From DTU015 sp012837895 (GTDB lineage Bacteria; Bacillota; Sulfobacillia; Fermentithermobacillales; Fermentithermobacillaceae): a stretch of 64,000 nucleotides of DNA. The number at the start of each line of letters is the position of its first letter. The stretch's first letter is position 1. Positions 17,797 through 26,451 of this stretch are shown in pieces. The notes beneath the pieces were generated by a model. That model searched no databases, had not been told where the DNA came from, and was given only the letters and a program-made list of their open reading frames with translations. The stretch lies in NCBI GenBank assembly GCA_050952085.1, contig JBMNKH010000003.1, positions 345,563 to 409,562 of the forward strand, given 5' to 3'. Made by a program: the position numbers and the translations under genes.

Positions 17797-18834
17797 TCAC
17801 AGTGTCTCAAGAAAAGACACTGCTCGCCATGGAAAATCCTTATACAACTTGGCTTCAGGATTACCACAGAATCTTCCATGGGACCATCTGATTTCTGCAT
17901 GAAATTTGTAACTTCTGTCTTGCCTCGTAGAGTTTTCCCGTATAGTTAGTATGAAATCAACAACACTCTGTTTCTTGCTGAGATTGGGAGTTGCAACAAG
18001 ACTTACAAATTGATGGTGCTGCTTCCATTCAGTAATGCTTGGTATTACTTGGGAAAGTGGCCCATCCCAATCCAAACTTACCAATAGATAGGGCGATGAA
18101 TCGAGTCTAAAGAAGATCTTAATTATGCTATCGACCAGTGCACTTCGGCTTGCTGAGCAAAAAGCCCTTTCAAAATTGGTGTTGAACATGTTACTAGATA
18201 TTTCAGCCACCTTATGACACATTTCCAAATATTTGTGGGAAAATGATTCTTGGGTTTCACGAGAAGAGTTGGCTATATGGTCACGTAGTATTTGTCTATG
18301 TGTCGAGGTTGCACTTCCCTCGAATGTCTCTACATCGTCCGGTAAGGAGGGAAGGTACCTTGAAGCAATCTTATATAAGTCGTTCAGTTCCTTAGGAACA
18401 AGTTTCAAGAACCAGTTTTCTGAGTGAGCGGCCATGAGTTGGCCTGAAGGAATCTGCTCAAATAGATTGGTAGGTGACAAATTGTATATAACATTACTTT
18501 TCCCTTTAACGCTCACTGATGTCCCTGCGACAACAAGGTCTTTAGAGGCGGAAACAGTACTAGATTGCCTGAGCCCACCAGTCCAACTTACATTGCTCAC
18601 CGAGTTAAATGGCTCATAGTTTGCCCTCAAATGCTTACCTTGAGCCCACAAAGATGAATACAAGGAATGGTTAGATGGGGAAACATATTCTCGTTGAACA
18701 TCGATCAACGTCTTTTCATCAACAGTGTTGTTGAAAAGGAAAGGCAATTCGTCTGAGAGAATACTCAAGACATCATGCTCTAGAATCCCGCAAGCGACAG
18801 ACAGCTCGGTTGTCTTTGTCTTTATGGTTGCCAT
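17797..18834 (-). CDS. Putative type II restriction endonuclease
   Basis: I do not recognise the family. The 345-residue product starts exactly where the DNA methyltransferase gene ends (ATG at 18834, methyltransferase stop at 18835-18837), the usual layout of a restriction-modification pair. The stretch SASKDLVVAGTSVSVKGKSN near residues 94-113 has an Asp and a later V-S-V-K, compatible with a PD-(D/E)XK active site where the acidic residue before xK is replaced. No membrane segment or signal peptide is visible. The role as restriction partner is inferred from context and this motif. Confidence 0.6.
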   Translation of the reverse strand: MATIKTKTTELSVACGILEHDVLSILSDELPFLFNNTVDEKTLIDVQREYVSPSNHSLYSSLWAQGKHLRANYEPFNSVSNVSWTGGLRQSSTVSASKDLVVAGTSVSVKGKSNVIYNLSPTNLFEQIPSGQLMAAHSENWFLKLVPKELNDLYKIASRYLPSLPDDVETFEGSATSTHRQILRDHIANSSRETQESFSHKYLEMCHKVAEISSNMFNTNFERAFCSASRSALVDSIIKIFFRLDSSPYLLVSLDWDGPLSQVIPSITEWKQHHQFVSLVATPNLSKKQSVVDFILTIRENSTRQDRSYKFHAEIRWSHGRFCGNPEAKLYKDFPWRAVSFLETL

Positions 18835-19740
18835 CTAATCGACTCCTCGTAGTCTTTCAAGACTCTTGTCACAGTATTCCTTAACGATGTCGTATCCTAC
18901 ATAATGCCTCTTTAGTTTCTTGGCGGCTACACACGTTGTGCCCGAGCCAACGAAAGGATCAAGCACTATATCATTAACATATGAAAACAACTTGATAACC
19001 CTCGAAGCAAGTTCTACAGAGAATGGTGCTGGATGTCCAACCCTCTTAGCTGACTCTGGAGCCACTTGCCATATGGAAAGGGTAGACTCCATGAATTCCT
19101 CTCTTGATATATCGGATTCACCTCTATCGGGTCTAGAAAAGCTATCCTTAACGAAAACAAGAAGATACTCATGGAGGTCTCTAAGTCTTGGAGATCTCGC
19201 CGACATCCAGCTTCCCCAAGCGCATGAGCCACCTGCTCCTTTAGCTTTTTGCCAAATAATCTCTCCCGCAGGAAGAAATCCTAAGTGCGTGTGAATCATG
19301 TAGAAGTAAGCATGTAAAGGGATATATGGCTTTCTACCAAGATTTGCAATGTTGATAATGTACCTTCCGCCTGGTACTAAGGTCCTATAAACCTCGGCTC
19401 CTACGTTCATGATGAGTTCCAAGTATTTTATTAGGTCCATGTCGTTGTCATACGTTTTCCCAACATTGTATGGAGGCGAAGTAAACGCGAGATGTATGCT
19501 ATTGTCTGGTACATGAAACATGTCTTCAGAAGTGTGACAGTAGACTTGATCATACCAGATATCATTGGCTGATCTTGCAGGCATTTTTCTTGATCTCAAT
19601 TTATCCGAATTCGTAGAAAGCATTTTCCCAACATGGCTCAGAGATGGAATTCCAGCATTAAACATATTTCTACTGTAAAAGTCCGATGAATCGTGTCCTT
19701 CTCGCTTCGATACCCCAAAAGACGATGTCTTAGTTGACAT
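18835..19740 (-). CDS. Site-specific DNA methyltransferase (beta class)
   Basis: A 301-residue S-adenosylmethionine-dependent DNA methyltransferase. Catalytic motif IV (TSPPYN, about residue 85) precedes the AdoMet-binding motif I (LDPFVGSGTT, about 265), the beta-class order. SPPY rather than DPPY favours N4-cytosine methylation, though N6-adenine is possible. The frame opens at 19758, but AGGAGG lies inside that extension, 8 bp before the ATG at 19740, which I take as the start. It protects DNA against the putative restriction enzyme encoded directly downstream. The target sequence cannot be read. Confidence 0.9.
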   Translation of the reverse strand: MSTKTSSFGVSKREGHDSSDFYSRNMFNAGIPSLSHVGKMLSTNSDKLRSRKMPARSANDIWYDQVYCHTSEDMFHVPDNSIHLAFTSPPYNVGKTYDNDMDLIKYLELIMNVGAEVYRTLVPGGRYIINIANLGRKPYIPLHAYFYMIHTHLGFLPAGEIIWQKAKGAGGSCAWGSWMSARSPRLRDLHEYLLVFVKDSFSRPDRGESDISREEFMESTLSIWQVAPESAKRVGHPAPFSVELASRVIKLFSYVNDIVLDPFVGSGTTCVAAKKLKRHYVGYDIVKEYCDKSLERLRGVD

Positions 19741-20459
19741 TTTGACCTCCTTTTCCACTTTAGCGCCCGTTAGATATCTTCAATTTCGGTTGACAGATTT
19801 CCTCCAAAACATTGTACATGTACACTCTAACTACTGCACCCTAGCCCTATTTTTCATTAAGAAAATGAGGTACCAAGAAGAGAATCTGCAAGGCATTTTC
19901 GAGGTAGCGGCAAAATACCAGATTCCCTGAGTCTGATCGCGGGTTTGCTGCTATTCCAACCGGCAATCTTGGTGTGGTCGGCGATGCCATTGCGATGCTG
20001 ACGCCCAAGGTTGGAGGATTATCGCAATAATCAGCGCAATTGCCGTACTCATAGTTCTCTCGGTTATCGGCGGCATTCCGGCTCTAGAGAAGCGGTAGAG
20101 ATACAATAACCGTCATTAGGCCCCTGATCTTAAGGTTGATAGCCATTTATTCGGATACGCCAATGGGAAGGCCATATCTGAAGATGTGTGCTTAGACCAT
20201 AATGTGCATTAGGGTTGAGCTTACCCACAAACGGCACAAATGCTAGAACCGATGAAGAGAACAGCCCAATCCATAACCTTACCTTGTAAGTTGATTAGGC
20301 AGCGAAGCGACACTACGACAGTGAGGTTTCGCCCTTCTTAGTAGATCTTGCCAAGAAATATGCCGACAAGGAAAGGTATGATGGTCCTTGCAGTTACGAC
20401 CACATATGTTACCCACGGTAGGGGGAGCAGCGATTGCAGAAAGCCCTGATCATATAAAA
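19741..20459. other. Gene-poor region upstream of tRNA-Pro
   Basis: About 720 bp without an intact gene. Around 19940-20100 there are short protein-like stretches in two frames (for example IISAIAVLIVLSVIGG before a TAG at 20098), suggesting the decayed C-terminus of a membrane protein. Nothing else is convincing. Confidence 0.5.
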
Positions 20460-20536
20460 TGGTCGGGCTGACAGGATTTGAACCTGCGACCTCTTGAACC
20501 CCATTCAAGCGCGCTCCCAAACTGCGCCACAGCCCG
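20460..20536 (-). tRNA. tRNA-Pro (anticodon GGG)
   Basis: A complete 77-nt cloverleaf on the minus strand. The acceptor arm is CGGGCTG/CAGCCCG with an A discriminator and an encoded CCA. The D arm is GCGC...GCGC, the anticodon arm CTTGA-ATGGGGT-TCAAG giving GGG, and the T arm GCAGG-TTCAAAT-CCTGT. It reads proline CCC/CCU codons. A solo IS end begins 66 bp beyond its 5' end, so the locus may be an integration hot spot. Confidence 0.96.
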
Positions 20537-20601
20537 ACACACAACGCACGTACTATTGTAACCTTTTGATTCGGATTTGTCTATAACCTGTGGTATTGTG
20601 T

Positions 20602-20655
20602 GCTACCGGCCAGTGATATTGTCACCCTGTAAGCGGACAGAGAAAATGTCACCAT
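20602..20655 (+). mobile_element. Solo end of the ISNCY-type element
   Basis: These 54 bp are identical, in reverse complement, to 49529-49582, the outer end of the ISNCY-like element at 48082-49577. They hold two copies of a terminal motif related to GGACAGTGAAAATGTCACC. No transposase is attached, so this is a relic left by deletion or a solo end. It lies between tRNA-Pro and the 53-bp repeat array. Confidence 0.9.
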
Positions 20656-20745
20656 TAACCAGGGCCGGTCGATGTCCGTTACCTTATCCATTAGATTGGT
20701 TCACAACATGCACTGATCTCTTGAGTCTTCACGTGTTTTCTCCAT

Positions 20746-21645
20746 GGCGTACTGGATGCACCAATTACGCTGGTTTTCGGGATGATGCCCGTCAAAACGG
20801 TGCACCACGTGCACCGTTTTCTAGGTTTCGTCGACCTATGATAACTAAAATGGCGCACCGCATGCACCATTCTTCCGGTTTTCAGGCCTCATTCGTCCAA
20901 AATGGTGTACTGGATGCACCAATTACTCTGGTTTTCGGGATGCTTCCCGCTAAAATGGTGCACCACATGCACCAATCTTTCTGTTTTTCGTCCCCTGGAG
21001 GGCTGAAATGGCGCACTACGTGCACCATTATTCCCGGTTTTGCGCAGGATGCCGCCCAGAATGGTGCACCACGTGCACCAATTACTCTGCTTTTCGGGTT
21101 GCTTCCTGCCAAAACGGTGCACCGCATGCACCATTTTTCCGGTTTTCACGCATCATTCCGTCCAAAATGGTGTACTGGATGCACCAATTACTCTGGTTTT
21201 CGGGTTGCTTCCCGCTAAAACGGTGCACCACATGCACCAATCTTTCTGTTTTTCGTCCTCTGGAGGGCTGAAATGGTGCACTACGTGCACCATTATTCCC
21301 GGTTTTGCGCAGGATGCCGCCCAAAATGGTGCACTGGATGCACCATTTGCTCTGGTTTTCGGGAGGCTGCTAGTCAAAATGGTGCACCACATGCACCATC
21401 TTTCCGGTTTTCAGGCCTCATTCCGTCCAAAATGGTGCACTGGATGCACCAATTACTCTGGTTTTCGGGATGCTTCCCGCTAGAATGGTGCACCACGTGC
21501 ACCAATTGCTCTGCCTTTCGGGATGCTTCCCGCCAAAACGGTGCACCACATGCACCAGTGTCTGGGTTTCGCCGACCAATGACGACCAAGATGGCACCCT
21601 ACGTGTACCAATTTCGCGGTTTTTCGGTTGTCCGATGGGTAAAGC
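20746..21645. repeat. 17-unit, 53-bp tandem array with GGTGCA-N5-TGCACC dyad cores
   Basis: Cores of 17 bp begin at 20746, 20799, 20852, 20904, 20957, 21010, 21063, 21116, 21169, 21222, 21275, 21328, 21381, 21434, 21487, 21540 and 21593. The spacing is 53 bp except one 52. Eleven of the seventeen cores have perfect GGTGCA / TGCACC arms; the last is degenerate. The 35-36-bp segments between cores are related, most sharing GGTTTTCG or a variant, and fall into a few types. Units 4-6 and 9-11 are nearly identical, which gives a higher-order period of 265 bp. A period of 53 is not a multiple of 3, so the long frames across it are not proteins. Function unknown. Confidence 0.95.
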
Positions 21646-21872
21646 GCAAGTTGATGTTCTAAAGGTGGCAAACTCACTGTCCGTTGACATACCCTGTGCC
21701 ATTGATGCTACCTGGCGGGATGAAAGAAAAGGGTGTCGGGCCCTGGTGCTTGGCGATATAGCCCGAACACTCGAACACCCAAACACTCAAACACCCAACA
21801 CTTAAGTACACCATATATAACGCTGTCAGAGACATGTCCCTTCGCTAGCACAAGGTAATTGTCTGCTCTGAA

Positions 21873-23366
21873 TCACCACGTAAAATCCCTGTCAAGAGGG
21901 AAGACCGGGCGCCTGATATGCTTAAACGTGAAACGGTCCAGGTTAGGGCTGGCCAGGCCCGGCCCGTCAACCTCTATGATTTCTTCGGCAATAGGCTCGT
22001 AAGATGCCCTGTAGTGAACTGCCGACTTGAGCACAACTATCTTCTTATGACGAGGTTCAATGCCTACCGACCGGGCAACTTCGGGGTCAACTGGCTGGAA
22101 CCTTCTTTCGTTGACGATGATGTCCACACCGCCGCAACGTATGACCGCTGTGCGCCCCATGGAAGACTTAACCCCTGTTGACATGGGTCCACGATGGACA
22201 AACTCGCCGTCAGACAACAACTTCACGGTACCCACAACCCGCACAGGTGCGCCGTGGTTGTCGTCGAACTTACCTCCTATCATGGCGTCAAATTTTCCGC
22301 CAATACCGACTCTAGAAGCTTCTTCTACCGCTTCTCTGTCTGGAATCGTGATCACCACTACATCCTGGGCGTCTTGCCTAATCAGTTCCCTCAAGACCTC
22401 GGTACCGTCACCTGACGCCCCGCCACCTGTATTGTCAGCTACATCGGCAAGAACCACAGGGCCTCTGGGCGCTTCCATGGCGTACCTAACTGCTTCTGCC
22501 GGGGGTTTCATATTTGCTACAAACTGGTGTCGGATCTCCCAGGCTTTGCGGGCAAGGCCGGCAGCTATCTCTTGAGCCCGCTTCAGATCGCCATCGGTGG
22601 TCGCCAAGAACGCAAGCCCGGCATCGTGTATGTCTGAATACACAAAGCCCCCGTATACACTCACGTTTATCACGCCGGGTTCTTCTTCATACTCGAAAGC
22701 CAGGCTCATGAGTTCTTTGATAGGGCCCCATCCGGTGCGTGCCGGTACAACTGCAGGTGCAATCGGTGGCCTTATCACGTAACTTACAGGCTTAATCTCT
22801 TTCTTGAGGATTCTGGCCACGAACTCGCCTGCCTCAAGCGCCCTTTCATAACCGTCTACATGGGGATAAGTGTTGTAGCCGAACAACCCGTCGGCAAGCC
22901 TTACCATGTCATCGGTCAAGTTAGCATGAAAGTCCAAAGTAGCAGCTACCGGAACGTTTGGTCCTACCAGATCCCTGACGCTCCCTAGGATATCACCTTC
23001 GGCATCCGGTATGCCTTCTACGACCATGGCTCCGTGCAAAGCCAGTAGCACGCCGTCGATCTCCCCGTATGTGGAAATGGCGTCCTTGATGCCATCCAAG
23101 AGGCCATTCTTTAAGGTGAAATATGCGTCCTGTTCTACTATCCCCGACGGGGTTGCTGAAGCGAAAATCGTAGGGAAAACCTCAGAGTTGGTTTCTTCAC
23201 AGAAGTCGAGAAATCCGCCGATGGGGGTTCGGGTGCCTTTGAAATGGCGGATCATTTCTTCGCCTTCCGCGTACCCTCGTTCTTTGAAGTGACTGAGCTC
23301 CGTCTTTATGGGGCTAAAGCAGTTAGTTTCATGGCTAATACCACCGATTACGAACTTCCAGCTCAT
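21873..23366 (-). CDS. M81 family metallopeptidase (MlrC-like)
   Basis: A 497-residue zinc hydrolase of the MlrC family, named for the enzyme completing microcystin linear-peptide degradation. The diagnostic N-terminus GGISHETNCFSP and the later LLALHGAMV and LDFHANLTDDM stretches carry the expected His and Asp ligands. The C-terminal GDGTEVLRELI and GGKFDDNHG regions also fit. The start is the ATG at 23366, with GAGAGGAG nine bases upstream; an in-frame ATG at 23417 overlapping the preceding stop is the alternative. It is in an operon with the creatinase-like gene just upstream. A role in unusual or modified peptide breakdown is likely. Confidence 0.92.
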   Translation of the reverse strand: MSWKFVIGGISHETNCFSPIKTELSHFKERGYAEGEEMIRHFKGTRTPIGGFLDFCEETNSEVFPTIFASATPSGIVEQDAYFTLKNGLLDGIKDAISTYGEIDGVLLALHGAMVVEGIPDAEGDILGSVRDLVGPNVPVAATLDFHANLTDDMVRLADGLFGYNTYPHVDGYERALEAGEFVARILKKEIKPVSYVIRPPIAPAVVPARTGWGPIKELMSLAFEYEEEPGVINVSVYGGFVYSDIHDAGLAFLATTDGDLKRAQEIAAGLARKAWEIRHQFVANMKPPAEAVRYAMEAPRGPVVLADVADNTGGGASGDGTEVLRELIRQDAQDVVVITIPDREAVEEASRVGIGGKFDAMIGGKFDDNHGAPVRVVGTVKLLSDGEFVHRGPMSTGVKSSMGRTAVIRCGGVDIIVNERRFQPVDPEVARSVGIEPRHKKIVVLKSAVHYRASYEPIAEEIIEVDGPGLASPNLDRFTFKHIRRPVFPLDRDFTW

Positions 23367-23413
23367 TGTGCAAGGCTCCTCTCGTGATAAGTTGTGTGCC
23401 TCATCAGTTACCA

Positions 23414-24607
23414 TCATCCAGTAATCAAGTCCTTTAGCTGCCTCGGGTAATAGGTCAAGAACTCGATGCCTGTTTTGGTAACGACAACGGTGTCTGAGTG
23501 CCGGAACCCGCCCAATCCTGGGACGTACAGGCCGGGCTCTACAGTAAACACCATTCCTGGCTCAATCACAGTGTGATCGCCTATATCGAAGAAAGGAGCT
23601 TCGTGTCCCAAGAGTCCTATTGCGTGACCTGTGTGATGCCTCCAGTACTCCCATAGATTATGCTTTTCGAAGTAGTCCATGACCACCTTATCAACATCCG
23701 AGCATTTACGGCCAGGCCTTATCGCTTCGAAAGCGATATCCTGGAGTGCGAGCATGTGGTCGAAGAATTTACGCTGCTCAATACTCACTTCCTGGACGAA
23801 CATGGTCCGCTCCAGTTCGCTTACATACCCAGCCACAGTAGCACCTGCTCCTGTGACCAGAACGTCACCCTTCTTCAATACGGCATTGATGGTGATGGCA
23901 TGGGGAAGGGCTGCATTGGGCCCTATCTGGCCTCGGAAACCCGCGCTTGCCCCCGCTCGCCCGGCTGATGACGGGTTGTAGGACTGGCCCAGGGTCTTAA
24001 TCATCATGGTGGTGGCCTCGAGGGATGCCCTCATGGATATCTCGTTCTCGGTCCTTCCTGGCAACGAGTACTCCTGCAAGAGCGCATGGGCTAGGTTCCC
24101 CCAGCGGGCGCTCTCCCTAATAAGAGCGATCTCCTCTTCGGACTTTATCACGCGAAGTTGCTCGATCAAATCCCTCATCACGGTGATGTTAGTTTCAGGC
24201 AGGACCTCCGAGAGCCTGGGCCCCCTGTACCCTTGAGACGATGCGTAGCCGTCAGCGTCAGCCCCAAGTTTCGCCTTGGCGTATCCCATATCTGTGAGCT
24301 TTTCGGCTAGGACGTTCATGGGGTGTTTTTCCGACGGGTACTCCATGTAGTACACCACAGCATCTACCTGGGGGCTTTCCTGAGCATGTTCTACCTCCAG
24401 ACGCGGCACGAACATGGTCCTCTTGCCGTCTAGCCCGAGAATGAGGCACATGGGTCTCTCAGTGGGAATGAACGTGAAACCCGAAAGGTAAAACACGCTT
24501 GTGGGGTTCCAGAAGATGAACGCATCGAAACCATTTTGCTCCATCACAGCCTGAACCGTCGAAACCCTTCTCTTGTACTCGCTTGCAGAGCATCCAAGTT
24601 GCAGCAT
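23414..24607 (-). CDS. M24-fold hydrolase, creatinase-like, with substituted metal ligands
   Basis: A 397-residue pita-bread-fold protein with the N-terminal creatinase/prolidase domain and a C-terminal M24 domain. The catalytic His region HTGHAIGLLGHEAP and the Glu of FTVEPGLY are kept. Three usual metal ligands are not: the first Asp site reads TGAGATVAG, the second reads SELERT (Glu for Asp), and the final Glu site reads RHSDTV (Ser for Glu). Loss of metal ligands is seen in creatinase, which hydrolyses C-N bonds without metal. I therefore infer a creatinase-type or other non-peptidase activity. ATG at 24607 follows AGGAGGG. It is the first gene of an operon with the M81 gene. Confidence 0.85.
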   Translation of the reverse strand: MLQLGCSASEYKRRVSTVQAVMEQNGFDAFIFWNPTSVFYLSGFTFIPTERPMCLILGLDGKRTMFVPRLEVEHAQESPQVDAVVYYMEYPSEKHPMNVLAEKLTDMGYAKAKLGADADGYASSQGYRGPRLSEVLPETNITVMRDLIEQLRVIKSEEEIALIRESARWGNLAHALLQEYSLPGRTENEISMRASLEATTMMIKTLGQSYNPSSAGRAGASAGFRGQIGPNAALPHAITINAVLKKGDVLVTGAGATVAGYVSELERTMFVQEVSIEQRKFFDHMLALQDIAFEAIRPGRKCSDVDKVVMDYFEKHNLWEYWRHHTGHAIGLLGHEAPFFDIGDHTVIEPGMVFTVEPGLYVPGLGGFRHSDTVVVTKTGIEFLTYYPRQLKDLITG

Positions 24608-25009
24608 GGACAGACCCTCCTAAAATGTATGCAGATTGCGCCTAGCCCCTGGTTGAGGCGACTAAGTCCTGATCCGGACATGAGCTGCGAGCCTGTTAGT
24701 AGATTGAGAAGTTTGAATGCTGCTAGTTCCAGGACCTTCATTCATATACTACGGCGCCTTCGGGCCTACCTCCTATTGCGGTTCAGCCGTGAGAATTTGT
24801 TTTGCGTGCCAGTAGAAAGCTCGATTATCATGCATGCCTTTATCATGCAACATTCAAGAACCTTCTCCAGGGTAACAAAACCCGGAAGTGTGCAAAAACC
24901 TGACATACCTTGAAGGAATTACCAAATTTCGGAAGAATTATGACTTCCTGTCGCAGCTCTTGGCCAAGTAGTGCTTTAGTTGACTTCCTCAAAAAAGGAG
25001 GTGCAGTTG
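24608..25009. other. Divergent intergenic region
   Basis: About 400 bp between the M24/M81 operon (minus) and the first copy of the membrane module (plus). An AAAGGAGGTG ribosome site lies at the right edge (24994-25003). I see no gene. Promoters for both directions should lie here. Confidence 0.5.
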
Positions 25010-25655
25010 ATGCGTCGCGAAGTTCCGGTTATCATAACCTTCGTTGTTGGCGTGATCATGCTTCTCAGCAACTTCATCCATATACCGCTTGGAGACTATT
25101 CCCTCGCCAAATTGGCTCAAGAAATGGGTACCTGGGTGATCATTATTTCGGCTTTTGCGGTAGGACTAGCTTCCGCGAACCTGATACGGGTTCACGTACG
25201 AAACCTTTCTGGCGCCGGCAAGCGGTTCAATAGCGCGCTATTGCTCGGTGCTTTGTTTGTCTGGGCGCTCGTCGGCATAATCCAGTTCCATTCTTCTGAT
25301 TCTGTGTCTTGGACAAACCCTTAACCAGAACATGTACGAAAATGTGATTTCGCCTCATAGTGCCGCCATGTTCGCTCTCATCGCCTTCTACTTGGGGTCG
25401 GCTGCGTGTCGTGTATTCTGGGTGCGGAACATAGATGCAACCATTCTTCTGATTGCCTGCGTGCTAATGATGCTCGGGCAAGCTCCGATAGGAGCCCTTC
25501 TCTGGAGCAGGTTCCCTGGCTTGGCCGAATGGTTATTGGAAGTACCCAATAACATCGGGCAACGGGCCATCATGATGGGGGCTGCCATTGGTGCCTTTGC
25601 CACGTCTTTCCGCATTCTGTTTGGAATTGAACGTAGTCATTTCGGGGCCGATTAG
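25010..25655 (+). pseudogene. Multi-TM membrane-module protein, copy 1, split by a frameshift
   Basis: Two adjoining frames, 25010-25324 and 25332-25655, together match the intact 204-residue protein at 28053-28667: both have three hydrophobic segments, then QxMYxN, then three more ending in a GQR...GA..G.FAT..R...G.ERS motif. The first frame ends right after WTNP and the second continues as LNQNMYENV, so a one-base indel near 25320 (ACAAACCCTTAACC) separates them. ATG at 25010 has GGAGGTG upstream. It could be a true pseudogene, a sequencing indel in the CCC run, or, less likely, programmed frameshifting. Confidence 0.75.
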
Positions 25656-25687
25656 TGGACGGGATAAGAGGAAGGAGGTGTCTTAGT

Positions 25688-26446
25688 GTGGAAAAACTAG
25701 TGGATGTCGACCGGCGCATAATATACTTGACGATTCTGGTACTGGTTTCTTTGCCGCTACTTAAGCCGTTGGGTATTCCTCTTGAAATCAACAAAGGGAC
25801 ACTGGACGTTTTTAAGCAATTAGATGCCGTACCAGCGGGCGAACGCGTGCTTTTCTCCATCAACTACGATCCGACCTCGGCGCCGGATATCGCTCCTCAG
25901 GCAAAAGTGATGCTGGACCACCTTATGTCTAAAGACGTAAAGGTGGCTCTGGTTTGTTTTTCTGCGGCAGGCCCGGCCATAATAGAGGGCCTCATCGCCC
26001 CGCATCTAGAAGCCGGAAAAGTGTACGGTGAAGACCTTGCCAACCTTGGCTTCATCGCTGGCGCTGAGACGGCTATCCGCAACTTCGGCCGGGACGTGAT
26101 TGGCACAGCCAAGGCTGACTATCACGGTAACGACTTGAGAAACATGCCCATTATGCAAGGCATTAGTGACGTCCGCGACTTTGAACTGGTATTCGTCTTC
26201 CACGGTTATAACCCGGGAGTGCAGGAATGGGTACGCCAGGTGCAAGGACCGTTGGGCATCCGTCTCCTGGCGGGTGTGGTCTCAGTGAGTGTGCCTGAGG
26301 TTATGCCGTTCTACACCTCAGGCCAGCTTTCAGGTCTTACTCAGGGATTGCGCGGCGCGATATTCACGGCTTTAGGGCTTGTTGCGGGAACAAAACGCAC
26401 AGGCCCGTTCTTAATTGTCGGGCTTGTTGCGGCAACAAAACGTTAG
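25688..26446 (+). CDS. Membrane-anchored module protein, copy 1 (C-truncated)
   Basis: A 252-residue homologue of the 282-residue protein at 28682-29530. It has an N-terminal membrane segment (about residues 11-31), then a soluble alpha/beta-like domain with matching landmarks (VLFSINYDP, DLANLGFIAGAETAI, YHGNDLRNMP, SGQLSGLTQGLRGA). The C-terminal membrane segment of the paralogue is missing. The last 25 codons come from two copies of a 33-bp hairpin repeat (26375-26451) that has overwritten the tail. The start is GTG at 25688 behind GGAGGTG. It probably no longer assembles normally. Confidence 0.75.
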   Translation: MEKLVDVDRRIIYLTILVLVSLPLLKPLGIPLEINKGTLDVFKQLDAVPAGERVLFSINYDPTSAPDIAPQAKVMLDHLMSKDVKVALVCFSAAGPAIIEGLIAPHLEAGKVYGEDLANLGFIAGAETAIRNFGRDVIGTAKADYHGNDLRNMPIMQGISDVRDFELVFVFHGYNPGVQEWVRQVQGPLGIRLLAGVVSVSVPEVMPFYTSGQLSGLTQGLRGAIFTALGLVAGTKRTGPFLIVGLVAATKR

Positions 26447-26451
26447 GCCCG
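26375..26451. repeat. Two copies of a 33-bp hairpin repeat
   Basis: Units at 26375-26407 and 26419-26451 share GGGCTTGTTGCGGxAACAAAACG and end with AGGCCCG. Each can fold as nested arms, with GGGC/GCCC outside and TTGTTGC/GCAACAA inside. They resemble a REP-like or terminator-derived element and form the 3' end of the truncated gene they overlap. Confidence 0.75.

Noticed and set aside
20746..21645. A CRISPR array
   Set aside because: The cores are short dyads, the intervening segments are related to each other instead of unique, and no cas genes are in the window.
20577..21805. Several long open frames on both strands across the repeat array
   Set aside because: The repeat period is 53 bp, not a multiple of three, so the same DNA is read in all frames in turn. 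The frames are open because the repeat lacks stop codons, and they have no ribosome sites.
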